This document shows, one piece after another, positions 1-7,904 of a DNA stretch of 64,000 nt. The stretch spans positions 1-64,000 of the forward strand of contig NZ_JARYZI010000002.1 of assembly GCF_029914245.1 (NCBI RefSeq), given 5' to 3'. The stretch is from Fusibacter bizertensis. GTDB lineage: Bacteria > Bacillota > Clostridia > Peptostreptococcales > Acidaminobacteraceae. The stretch's first letter is position 1; each line of letters starts with the position of its first letter. The notes under the pieces are model-generated. The model did not search any database. It was not told where the DNA came from and worked only from the letters and a program-made list of their open reading frames with translations. A program made the translations under genes and the position numbers.

Positions 1-1454
1 AATGCAGGCTCGATGATATCATCCACAAATCCTCTTTCAGCTGCTTTATAAGGTGTTGCAAACTCATCAGTGTATTCCTTAATTAATCTAGCCCTTGTTT
101 CTGTTGGGTTTTCTGCATTTTTTATTTCACCTCTAAATACAATGTTAGCAGCACCTTGAGGACCCATAACAGCAATTTCAGCTGATGGCCAAGCTAAAAC
201 TATATCCGCTCCTAAGTGCTTTGAACCCATAGCAATATAAGCGCCTCCATATGCTTTACGAGTAATAAGTGTCACCAGTGGCACCGTTGCTTCTGAATAA
301 GCATATAGCATTTTAGCACCATGTCTGATAATGCCACCATATTCTTGATCTGAACCTGGTAAAAAACCTGGTGTATCTTCGATTGTTAAAATCGGAATAT
401 TGAAAGTATCACAAAATCTAATAAACCTAGCAGCTTTATCAGACGCATTAATATCAAGACACCCTGCTAACACATTTGGTTGATTGGCAATGATACCAGT
501 TGTATGTCCGTTAATTCTACCAAAACATGTGATGATATTCTTTGCAAAATGCGGAAAATATTCCATATAATCTTGTTGGTCTACAATAGATCTTATTATT
601 TCAAACATATCATATGGTTTATTAGGACTATCAGGAATAATCTCATTTAGTAATTCGTTAACTTGGTTTGGATTTTCAACTGCTTCAGTTTCAGGTGCTG
701 ATTCAAGATTGTTTGATGGTAAAAAGCTTAACAACCTTTTAATTTCATCGATACATTCTTCATCTGTGCTTGATATAAATTGCGAAACACCACTTACAGA
801 GTTATGAGTCATTGCACCACCAAGTGCTTCTGCTGTCACTTCTTCACCTGTTACAGTTTTAATAACTTGAGGACCTGTAATGAACATCTGAGAAGTTTTA
901 TCAACCATAAAAACAAAATCAGTAATTGCTGGAGAATAAACCGCTCCACCTGCGCACGGTCCCATTATTGCAGTGATTTGTGGGATTACACCTGATGCCA
1001 AGGTATTTCGGAAGAAAATGTCACCATATCCTTTTAAAGCATCGATTCCCTCTTGAATTCTAGCACCACCAGAATCATTGATCCCAACAATAGGAACGCC
1101 CATTTTCAGTGCATTATCCATCGCTTTACAGATCTTTGCTGCATGCATTTCTCCAAGCGACCCACCTATGATCGTAAAATCTTGTGAATAAGCATATACA
1201 AGTCTCCCGTTTATCTTTCCATAACCTGTAATAACACCTTCTGTTGGTGCATCAACTTCTTGCATGCCAAAATTTGTGCATCTATGTTTCACAAATGCAT
1301 CTATTTCAACAAATGTATTTTCATCAAATAATAAATTAATTCTCTCACGAGCGGTTAATTTTCCTTTATCATGTTGCTTTTCAATTGCTTTTATACCACC
1401 ACCCGATGATAAAATTTCTTTCATATCATTGAGTTGCATCAATTTGTCATTCAT
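1..1454 (-). CDS. Biotin-dependent acyl-CoA carboxyltransferase subunit (methylmalonyl/malonyl-CoA decarboxylase alpha type), 3' end outside window
   Basis: Reading the minus strand from the ATG at 1454 gives 484 residues with no stop before the window edge. The start follows GGGAGGAATATA. The protein begins MNDKLMQLNDMKEIL and carries carboxyltransferase hallmarks: GKLTARERI near residue 30, GGSLGEMHA, GINDSGGARIQEG, a GPCAGGAVYSPA oxyanion loop in the N half, and GFLPG plus RKAYGGAYIAMGS in the C half. This is the fused two-lobe architecture of MmdA/PccB (about 515 residues), not the split AccA/AccD. Such subunits move the carboxyl group of a malonyl- or methylmalonyl-CoA to biotin. Next to MadLM and a CoA-transferase, malonyl-CoA is the likeliest substrate. 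The biotin carrier and the membrane Na+-pump subunit, if present, would lie beyond base 1. Family certain; substrate inferred. Confidence 0.9.
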   Translation of the reverse strand, partial: MNDKLMQLNDMKEILSSGGGIKAIEKQHDKGKLTARERINLLFDENTFVEIDAFVKHRCTNFGMQEVDAPTEGVITGYGKINGRLVYAYSQDFTIIGGSLGEMHAAKICKAMDNALKMGVPIVGINDSGGARIQEGIDALKGYGDIFFRNTLASGVIPQITAIMGPCAGGAVYSPAITDFVFMVDKTSQMFITGPQVIKTVTGEEVTAEALGGAMTHNSVSGVSQFISSTDEECIDEIKRLLSFLPSNNLESAPETEAVENPNQVNELLNEIIPDSPNKPYDMFEIIRSIVDQQDYMEYFPHFAKNIITCFGRINGHTTGIIANQPNVLAGCLDINASDKAARFIRFCDTFNIPILTIEDTPGFLPGSDQEYGGIIRHGAKMLYAYSEATVPLVTLITRKAYGGAYIAMGSKHLGADIVLAWPSAEIAVMGPQGAANIVFRGEIKNAENPTETRARLIKEYTDEFATPYKAAERGFVDDIIEPA

Positions 1455-1489
1455 TATATTCCTCCCTGTTGCCTTGTAATCATAAAACA

Positions 1490-1518
1490 AATGATTGATT
1501 CAAACCGAATCAATCATT
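1490..1518 (-). other. Intercistronic hairpin between madM and the carboxyltransferase gene
   Basis: A perfect 12-bp inverted repeat (AATGATTGATTC, five-base loop, GAATCAATCATT) lies in the 112-bp gap after madM. On the minus strand it is followed by TTGTTTTATG, a weak U-tract, so it may attenuate or process the transcript rather than end it. Confidence 0.5.
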
Positions 1519-1566
1519 TCCATTTATGAATCAATAGATATACTTTAGATATAAGAAAAATATCTA

Positions 1567-2328
1567 CTATAAGAATATTTTTAGAACCATATATCCAAGT
1601 GATGGACACACTAAACTACCTAAACCTGTGTAGAAAGTCGCTGTCATTGCACCATAAGGTACAAGTTTAGGATCTGTAGCAGCTAAGCCACCAGCAACGC
1701 CACTTGTAGTACCGATTAATCCACCATATACCATGGCAGTCGTTGGATTGTCAAGTTTAATAGCCTTAGCAATAAACGGTGTTATAATCATAGTAAGTAC
1801 AGATTTAACAACACCTGCAGCGATTGATAATGCAATAACTTCCGAACTCGCTCCAAGTGCAGTTCCAGTTACAGGACCAACGATAAATGTTACTGTTCCA
1901 GCACCAATTGTTGCCACATCAACTGCATCATGGTAACCCATTACATAAGCTATTACTGAACCTACTACAAATGAAAATGTAACACCTAATAGAAGTGATA
2001 CGATGCCTGGAAGTCCTGCTTTTTTAAGATTTTCAAGCTTAGCACCAAAAGCTGTTGAGATAATAGCGAAATCTCTTAGCATTGAACCACCTAGTAGTGC
2101 AAAACCAGAGAAATAAGTGATGTCAGAAACCCCTTTTGAACCATCTGTAAATTTACCTGCAATAAATGCTAATATAAGTGCCACTACTATTGCAATTGCT
2201 GACCCCATTCTTTTTTGACCTATAACATTTGCAAACCAATATGAAACTAATAAAATTAAAGCTACGGCGCCTATCGCACCTACCAAAGGAAATTTGGTAA
2301 ATAGTGTTGAAATAATATCTGAAATCAT
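1567..2328 (-). CDS. madM: Malonate transporter subunit MadM
   Basis: A 253-residue polytopic membrane protein, the usual MadM length. It has several long hydrophobic helices rich in Gly and Ala, a GSMLRDFAIISTAFGAKL loop near the middle, and a GLIGTTSGVAGGLAATDP stretch near the C terminus that I associate with MadM. MadL and MadM together form the Na+-dependent malonate importer first described in Malonomonas rubra. The gene begins 13 bp after madL behind GGGGGACGCTATT, so the two are translationally close. Its stop is followed by a 112-bp gap holding a hairpin before the carboxyltransferase gene. No odd features were seen. Recognition rests on length, pairing with MadL and sequence feel; a Pfam MadM search would settle it. 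Confidence 0.88.
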   Translation of the reverse strand: MISDIISTLFTKFPLVGAIGAVALILLVSYWFANVIGQKRMGSAIAIVVALILAFIAGKFTDGSKGVSDITYFSGFALLGGSMLRDFAIISTAFGAKLENLKKAGLPGIVSLLLGVTFSFVVGSVIAYVMGYHDAVDVATIGAGTVTFIVGPVTGTALGASSEVIALSIAAGVVKSVLTMIITPFIAKAIKLDNPTTAMVYGGLIGTTSGVAGGLAATDPKLVPYGAMTATFYTGLGSLVCPSLGYMVLKIFL

Positions 2329-2341
2329 AATAGCGTCCCCC

Positions 2342-2713
2342 TTATTCTTCTAATTTTTTTGAGCCAAGTTTACCAATTACTGGCACCAAAAACATAGATC
2401 CTATTGTCGCTACTCCACCTGCTACGAAGGCAATTGCACCACCACTAAATGCAGCAACTACATTTTGAATACCTGCCATTGCAACAACGATAGGAATATA
2501 AAGTGCACTTAAAAGATAAATACCATTCTTAGTTCTTTCAGACCATCCGCCTCTTTTTTTATCGACATAATTACTCAATAAAATCAAAAGCAGCATTGCA
2601 AATCCAACACCTCCAACATTTCCGGAGATACCTAATGCTTCACCTATAAAATATCCAATAAATGAACCGATATACATACAAAATGCGACTATTCCCAATC
2701 CATAAATCTCCAT
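2342..2713 (-). CDS. madL: Malonate transporter subunit MadL
   Basis: A 123-residue membrane protein with about four hydrophobic segments. It starts MEIYGLGIVAFCMYIGSFIG, contains GNVGGVGFAMLLLILLSNY and ends in a basic-acidic tail (LGSKKLEE). Size, the glycine-rich NVGGVGFAML segment and position directly before madM match MadL, the small subunit of the two-component malonate:Na+ symporter. The start ATG at 2713 follows GGAGGACAAT, and the gap to the CoA-transferase stop is 13 bp, so the two are cotranscribed. It would sit in the cytoplasmic membrane with MadM and import malonate for the enzymes encoded on either side. Confidence 0.88.
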   Translation of the reverse strand: MEIYGLGIVAFCMYIGSFIGYFIGEALGISGNVGGVGFAMLLLILLSNYVDKKRGGWSERTKNGIYLLSALYIPIVVAMAGIQNVVAAFSGGAIAFVAGGVATIGSMFLVPVIGKLGSKKLEE

Positions 2714-2726
2714 ATTGTCCTCCTAT

Positions 2727-3914
2727 TTAAAATACTTGTTTTGCTTTAAGTTGTTCTAATTTTTCATCAGAGTAATTTAAAAGTTCTTTTAGAATATCTG
2801 CTGTATCTTCTCCTAAAATTGGTGCTGATTTATTGATTGTACCTTGTGTCTTACTCATCTTAATTGGTATTCCTGGAATATGAGTCGTTCCCGCTACTTT
2901 GTGTTCAACTTCTACAATCATATCTCTAAATTTAACTTGCTCATCTTTCGTGATCATCTCAATATTGTTGATTGGACCACATGGAATGCCTGCTTTTGTA
3001 AGATTTGTATACCATTCATCTGTAGATTTTGACTTCATAATTTCTGCAAGAATAGGTCTAAGTTTGTCATAATTAACTGTTCTTTGAGGATTGGATACAA
3101 ACCTTTCATCAGTTATTAGCTCATCATGGCCAATTTCAACACAATACTTTTTCCACAAATTATCATTGCCCACTGCAATCATAATTTCACCATCTGAAGT
3201 TTCAAACGGTTCAAAAGGTACAATTGATGAATGTTTGTTTCCAGCTGGTTTAGGTGAAACGCCTGTTGCAAAGTATCTAGCTAGTGCATTTTCTAAAATA
3301 GCAACTTGACAATCTAGCATTGCTACATCAACTTTTTGACCTTCTCCTGTTGCATTTAAATGATTGACTGCAGCCAAAATACCTATAGCAGTAAATAGGC
3401 CAGCAGTAATATCACCAATTGACGGTCCAACTCGAGTAGGCTTTCCTCCAAGTTCACCAGTAATACTCATAATGCCACCCATCGCTTGAACAACGCCATC
3501 ATACGCTGGTCTGGAACTATATGGTCCAGTGTGACCAAAACCTGAACTTGCTGCATAAATCAATTTAGGATTAATCTCTTTTAGTACTTCATAACCAAAT
3601 CCTAATTTTTCCATCGTACCTGGTTTGAAATTTTCAACTACAACATCAACCTCTTTAATAAGTTCAAAAAAAATAGTTTTTGCATCTGGATTCTTAAGAT
3701 CTAATGTCATGCTCCTTTTATTTCTATTTATGCTCATAAAATAAGCACTTTCCCCATTGATATACGGACCAAATTGTCTTGAATCATCTCCAGTTCGAGG
3801 TGCTTCAATTTTGATGACATCTGCTCCTAAGTCAGCAAGGACCATTGTACAGTAAGGACCCGCAAGTACTCTTGTCATATCTAGTATCTTTAAGCCTTGT
3901 AATGCTTGTTCCAT
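2727..3914 (-). CDS. Class III (CaiB/BaiF family) CoA-transferase, probably malonate-activating
   Basis: 395 residues, the family's normal length. It opens with LKILDMTRVLAGPYCTMVLADLGADVIK-type sequence and has the NRNKRSMTLDL segment. Asp168 in GPSIGDITAGLF aligns with the catalytic aspartate of formyl-CoA transferase (Asp169). Class III enzymes swap CoA between carboxylic acids. Here, as first gene of a cluster with madLM and a carboxyltransferase, it would make malonyl-CoA from imported malonate, with acetyl-CoA as the plausible donor. This is inference. The start at 3914 follows GGGAGGTATGT, and transcription is expected from the -24/-12 promoter 45 bp upstream. Other substrates such as methylmalonate or succinate cannot be excluded. 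Confidence 0.87.
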   Translation of the reverse strand: MEQALQGLKILDMTRVLAGPYCTMVLADLGADVIKIEAPRTGDDSRQFGPYINGESAYFMSINRNKRSMTLDLKNPDAKTIFFELIKEVDVVVENFKPGTMEKLGFGYEVLKEINPKLIYAASSGFGHTGPYSSRPAYDGVVQAMGGIMSITGELGGKPTRVGPSIGDITAGLFTAIGILAAVNHLNATGEGQKVDVAMLDCQVAILENALARYFATGVSPKPAGNKHSSIVPFEPFETSDGEIMIAVGNDNLWKKYCVEIGHDELITDERFVSNPQRTVNYDKLRPILAEIMKSKSTDEWYTNLTKAGIPCGPINNIEMITKDEQVKFRDMIVEVEHKVAGTTHIPGIPIKMSKTQGTINKSAPILGEDTADILKELLNYSDEKLEQLKAKQVF

Positions 3915-3955
3915 ACATACCTCCCGTTAAATAGATTTCTTCACAGTCTACTATT

Positions 3956-3972
3956 ACGCAATTTATATGCCA
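3956..3972 (-). promoter_or_regulatory. Sigma-54 (-24/-12) promoter of the malonate cluster
   Basis: On the minus strand the bases read TGGCATATAAATTGCGT: GG at 3971-3970 and GC at 3959-3958 with exactly ten bases between, in the TGGCAY and TTGC contexts of the sigma-54 consensus. The predicted transcript start is near 3946, about 30 bases before the CoA-transferase ATG. The gene directly upstream encodes a sigma-54 activator, which makes a chance match unlikely. Confidence 0.88.
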
Positions 3973-4017
3973 AGTTATGGATCTTTAGTTCTCAACGATT
4001 TGGCCTATCCACCATAC

Positions 4018-4063
4018 AAAAAAGCGGTAACATAATTACCGCTACTGGTAATAATGTTACCGC
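4018..4063 (-). terminator. Terminator of the two-component operon
   Basis: On the minus strand GCGGTAACATTATTACC, a six-base loop and GGTAATTATGTTACCGC form a 17-bp stem with one T-T mismatch, followed directly by TTTTTT. It starts 33 bases past the response-regulator stop at 4097. It shares its bases with the putative activator sites described separately. Confidence 0.75.
4026..4061. promoter_or_regulatory. Two 15-bp dyads, candidate enhancer (UAS) for the sigma-54 activator
   Basis: GGTAACATAATTACC (4026-4040) and GGTAATAATGTTACC (4047-4061) are each GGTAA-N5-TTACC palindromes. Their centres are 21 bp apart (two helical turns), about 87 and 108 bp upstream of the predicted sigma-54 transcript start. 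This is the geometry of NtrC-type activator sites. Terminator arms need not themselves be palindromic, so a second role is likely. Binding is inferred. Confidence 0.6.
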
Positions 4064-4096
4064 CCTTACATTTAATTGTCATTTATAATTTATATT

Positions 4097-5431
4097 TCAA
4101 GATTTATAATTTTGATTAGAAATACCGTATTTATCTATTTTACGTCTTAATGTCAGTCTTGATATATGGAGTGCATCTGCTGCTTTTGTGATATTCCAAT
4201 TAAACTGTGAGAGTGCTCTTAAAACTGTTTCTTGTTCTGCGAGTTCCAGATGGCTCAGTTGACTTTGAGTCTCATATTCATCATCTATAAGCTCATAGGG
4301 TAACTCATCCATTGACAATTCATCTGAATCGCTTAAGATCATTAAACGCTCTATGATATTCTTAAGCTCTCTTATGTTTCCAGGCCAACTGTATTTGTAA
4401 AAAAGTGTAAACATATCAGAACTTAGTCCAACTACATTTTTATCAAGTAATTGGTTGTATATCTGAATAAAATGATTCACTAACAGTAAGATATCTTCTT
4501 TGCGTTCTTTAAGAGGTGGGACTTTTATAGGGATGACATTTAATCTGTAAAACAAATCTTTCCGAAAATTATTAGCTATAACTTCTTCCTGTAAGTTTTT
4601 ATTTGTTGCTGCAACTACCATTGCATCAAAAGCAATCTCTTCATTACCACCTATTCGCCTATATTTTTTTTCTTGTAAAACTCTAAGTAGTTTTGCCTGT
4701 AAATCAATATCCATATCTCCTACTTCATCTAAGAAAAGCACTCCATTTTTTGCAAATTCAAAAAGACCAATTCGTTGACTTTTTGCATCTGAAAATGAAC
4801 CTTTTTCATGCCCAAACAGTTCGCTTTCTTGTAACTGCTTAGGGATTGCAGCACAGTTAATAGCAACAAAGGGTTTATCCGGTGTACAAATAGCATGTAC
4901 TTGTTTGGCAACAAGTTCTTTTCCCGTGCCACTTTCACCTGATATCAACACACAAGTATTAAACTGTATCCTTGAGAGTTTTTTGAGCTTTGTGAGTATT
5001 GCAGTAATCTCGGCAGATTCACCAACAATCTGCGTCATACTATGATCAGTTTTGTTTATAAGTGCTTTTTCATGAATATAGCTATCTAGTTGTTTGATCA
5101 CACTGATCATTTCTTCAATTGAAAATGGCTTTGTAAAATAATCATGTGCGCCAAGTTTCATGGCTTCTACAGCTAACTTGACTTCGCTTAGATGTGTCAT
5201 CATGATCACGGTACTGTTTTCATTTTGCATTTTCATTTGCTTAAGAACTTCAATCCCAGATATATCAGGTAATTTAATGTCTAAGATGACCAAATCAATT
5301 TTGTTCCTTTTAAATAGATCTAACCCATCATAACCATTAACCGCACTATATATCGTAGCATCAAGTTTTTTTAGTCCTAACTCAAGCGAAACACGTATAC
5401 TTTTTTCGTCATCAATAACAAGTATATTCAT
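4097..5431 (-). CDS. NtrC-family sigma-54-dependent response regulator
   Basis: 444 residues in three parts. The receiver domain (1-120) has phospho-acceptor Asp51 in VILDIKLPD and Lys101 in FTKPF. The AAA+ domain (about 133-370) has Walker A GESGTGK at 165-171 and Walker B LFLDEVGD. The C-terminal Fis-type helix-turn-helix reads NITKAADALHISRLTLRRKI. The sigma-54 contact loop, normally GAFTGA, reads GSFSDA at 211-216, a permissive-looking but unusual variant. The start is 5 bases after the stop of the kinase gene, so the pair is cotranscribed and cognate. The target is very probably the -24/-12 promoter just downstream, making this the activator of malonate uptake and breakdown. Domain calls are firm; the target is inferred from position. 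Confidence 0.93.
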   Translation of the reverse strand: MNILVIDDEKSIRVSLELGLKKLDATIYSAVNGYDGLDLFKRNKIDLVILDIKLPDISGIEVLKQMKMQNENSTVIMMTHLSEVKLAVEAMKLGAHDYFTKPFSIEEMISVIKQLDSYIHEKALINKTDHSMTQIVGESAEITAILTKLKKLSRIQFNTCVLISGESGTGKELVAKQVHAICTPDKPFVAINCAAIPKQLQESELFGHEKGSFSDAKSQRIGLFEFAKNGVLFLDEVGDMDIDLQAKLLRVLQEKKYRRIGGNEEIAFDAMVVAATNKNLQEEVIANNFRKDLFYRLNVIPIKVPPLKERKEDILLLVNHFIQIYNQLLDKNVVGLSSDMFTLFYKYSWPGNIRELKNIIERLMILSDSDELSMDELPYELIDDEYETQSQLSHLELAEQETVLRALSQFNWNITKAADALHISRLTLRRKIDKYGISNQNYKS

Positions 5432-5435
5432 GATA

Positions 5436-7625
5436 TTATTCCTTCTTAAAAATTATTTTGAAAATTGATCCTTGTCCAACAACTGATTCAACTGTTAATG
5501 TACAACCATTTTCTTTTAGTTCGTTGTAAGCTATAAATAAGCCTAATCCAGTTCCCTTTTCTCTTGTGGTGTAAAATGGATAAAACAGTTTAGAGATTTC
5601 CTCTTCAGGAATTCCTTTACCTGTATCTTCAATACTTAATGTGACAACATTGTCTGAGTCTAATACGTTAATAATAATCGACCCCTTGTGTTCTATAGCT
5701 TGACTTGCATTTTTCAATATATTTATCAAGGCTTGCTTCACACTTCTTGCTTCAAGATTTAAAATAATGGGTTGAACCGGAAGATTTCTGATGAGTTTAA
5801 TCTTATTAGTATCTATTTCACCTTTTAATAAATCGATACTACTCTTAATTATTCTTATTAGATCTACAGGCTTCTTTTTAATATCAGTATTTCTAACAAA
5901 ATCTAAAAAGTTAATCACTAGAACATTAAGATCATTGACCTCTTCGCTTAATAAGTCCATTGCTTCTTTTTTAGATTCTTCCTGAATTTCATCATCTTTT
6001 AATAACTCAATTAAATTTGCCATCCCCGCAAGTGGATTGCCAATATCATGGATAATAGAGGATGAAAGCTCACCAATTGTGTGGATTCGATCCTCTTTTC
6101 GAAGTTCTAATTCTAGTATCTTCATCGCAGTAATATCTCTAAACTGAAGTACAACCCCAAGATAATTTCCCTGTTGGTCAATAACCCTTGAACAAGTATA
6201 ACTGATTGTTATAATTTTGTCATGAGTAGATTTGAGGATTGTTTCTTGATCAGTCACCTGCTTATCAAAGTGAATAACATTTAAAACATCCTGTTTTATC
6301 ACCAAATTCAATCTTTCTAAAATCTCAAAAAAATCATGGCCTATCATTTCACTTTGATCTAATCCTGTTATTTGAGTAGCTTGAGCATTAAATATTGTGA
6401 TTTCATATTTGGAATCTGCAACTATAATGCCGCTGTGGACACTTGCTAAAATATTTTTCAAATACTGCTGAATTCGATTTTCACTTATGACAGAATTCTC
6501 AAGATCTACTAAATTTTTCTTAAGGTTAAAACTCATATCTACAAAAGCATGGCTTAACTCCATTAATTCATTGCTATCTGATTCGTTTGAAGCTACATTT
6601 ATTTTTTCGTCTTCTTTGAGTGCAGTTGGAAGTCCTCTAACTTGAAGGACCAACTGTTTAATCGGCAAAGTAATCCACCTTGCTAAGATTAGACCAATTA
6701 TCAAAGCAAAAAATAAAACAATTAGTTGTATGGTAATCAGCCTATTCGTTGAAAGCAAAATTTCTCTGTTAACGGTATCTTTATTTTGTTCAACAACGAT
6801 CATCCAGTTATAATCCTTTAAAAAAGTCACTGAAGCATAATATTCAGAATCTCCTATGGCGTATCTTGTATTGAGATTTTTGTGTGTTTCGAGGATAGAT
6901 TCTATATCAAAGCCTTTCACATTTCCTTTAATATTGAGTTCTGAAATTGGAATCAACTTTTGTTCAATTTTATAATCTGGGTGTATGACCAAAGTACCCG
7001 ACGCATCTACAATCCATATTTTCCCTTCAAAACCTAGTTTTACTTCTTTAAGAATTTTTTCAATATTGTTCAGTGGAATCCCGGCTCCAATTAACCCCAC
7101 AATATCTTCATTATTATTTTTAACAGGAGCTGCAATAATAAAATGTGGTCTGTTTAGAACACTACTTACTAGTAAATTACTCATCGTCGATTTTTTCTTA
7201 TTTTTAATAATATCCCAATAATAGTCTCTGTCTGTATACAATCTTCCCTGTACGTTTTCATTTGTCGGTTTTGAAAATACCATTTGAGATTTCTGATTCA
7301 TGAAAAAAATAAGATCAAAGTATTTGAAATTATCATAAATTCTAAATATTTCACTTTCGATCTGATTTAAGTCTCCACTACTTTGAGAAGAAAAATTAGC
7401 AGCAGTAATTACTGTATCTGTAGCATTTTCAAGATATAACGTCAGTTCATTAGAAATCATTTCGGATATTATCATATTTTTTGATTCGATATTTTCTTCA
7501 AGCTTATATCTAAAAATTAACTGCATCATTAAACCTGTCACGAGCACACAGATCAAGGTAAAAATCGTTATAAAAAAAGGAATTCGAAATTGAATGCTAT
7601 TTCTTCTAAATTTATACTTTTTCAT
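5436..7625 (-). CDS. Membrane sensor histidine kinase (Cache-like sensor, PAS, HisKA, HATPase)
   Basis: 729 residues. Transmembrane helices at about 17-38 and 297-316 flank a roughly 255-residue extracellular domain that looks like a double Cache sensor (DRDYYWDII, HFIIAAPVKN, GLIGAGIP, VDASGTLVIHPD). After the membrane come a HAMP-like linker and a PAS domain at about 388-500. The dimerisation helix carries His526 in IIHDIGNP. The ATPase has NILKNASQAI, DTGKGIPEEE and GTGLGLFIAY. It would sense an external ligand and phosphorylate the regulator encoded immediately downstream. Given the next genes, a carboxylate such as malonate is the likely signal, though no ligand residues can be assigned by eye. 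It is transcribed away from the plus-strand lipoprotein at 7905; the 279-bp divergent gap shows no convincing promoter for either. Confidence 0.92.
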   Translation of the reverse strand: MKKYKFRRNSIQFRIPFFITIFTLICVLVTGLMMQLIFRYKLEENIESKNMIISEMISNELTLYLENATDTVITAANFSSQSSGDLNQIESEIFRIYDNFKYFDLIFFMNQKSQMVFSKPTNENVQGRLYTDRDYYWDIIKNKKKSTMSNLLVSSVLNRPHFIIAAPVKNNNEDIVGLIGAGIPLNNIEKILKEVKLGFEGKIWIVDASGTLVIHPDYKIEQKLIPISELNIKGNVKGFDIESILETHKNLNTRYAIGDSEYYASVTFLKDYNWMIVVEQNKDTVNREILLSTNRLITIQLIVLFFALIIGLILARWITLPIKQLVLQVRGLPTALKEDEKINVASNESDSNELMELSHAFVDMSFNLKKNLVDLENSVISENRIQQYLKNILASVHSGIIVADSKYEITIFNAQATQITGLDQSEMIGHDFFEILERLNLVIKQDVLNVIHFDKQVTDQETILKSTHDKIITISYTCSRVIDQQGNYLGVVLQFRDITAMKILELELRKEDRIHTIGELSSSIIHDIGNPLAGMANLIELLKDDEIQEESKKEAMDLLSEEVNDLNVLVINFLDFVRNTDIKKKPVDLIRIIKSSIDLLKGEIDTNKIKLIRNLPVQPIILNLEARSVKQALINILKNASQAIEHKGSIIINVLDSDNVVTLSIEDTGKGIPEEEISKLFYPFYTTREKGTGLGLFIAYNELKENGCTLTVESVVGQGSIFKIIFKKE

Positions 7626-7904
7626 GCACCAATATCTCCTTTAAAATTATTTAATGCAAATTTGAAGCAATGCTATATCGTCAACTCCACGTACTATTAG
7701 CATCTTGCTTTTCAATTTTATCATATTCGTAATAAAGTAGCTAATATTAGGGTAAGTAATTATATTTTAACAAGGTAAAACCGCAAAACAAAATAATTAA
7801 AGTTCTATTAGAAATTACCTTTTTGGGTATGATAAAGCCCAATATCACCTTATAATATCCAAGTGACTTATTAAGAACAATAAAAAACTAAGGAGATACT
7901 TAAA

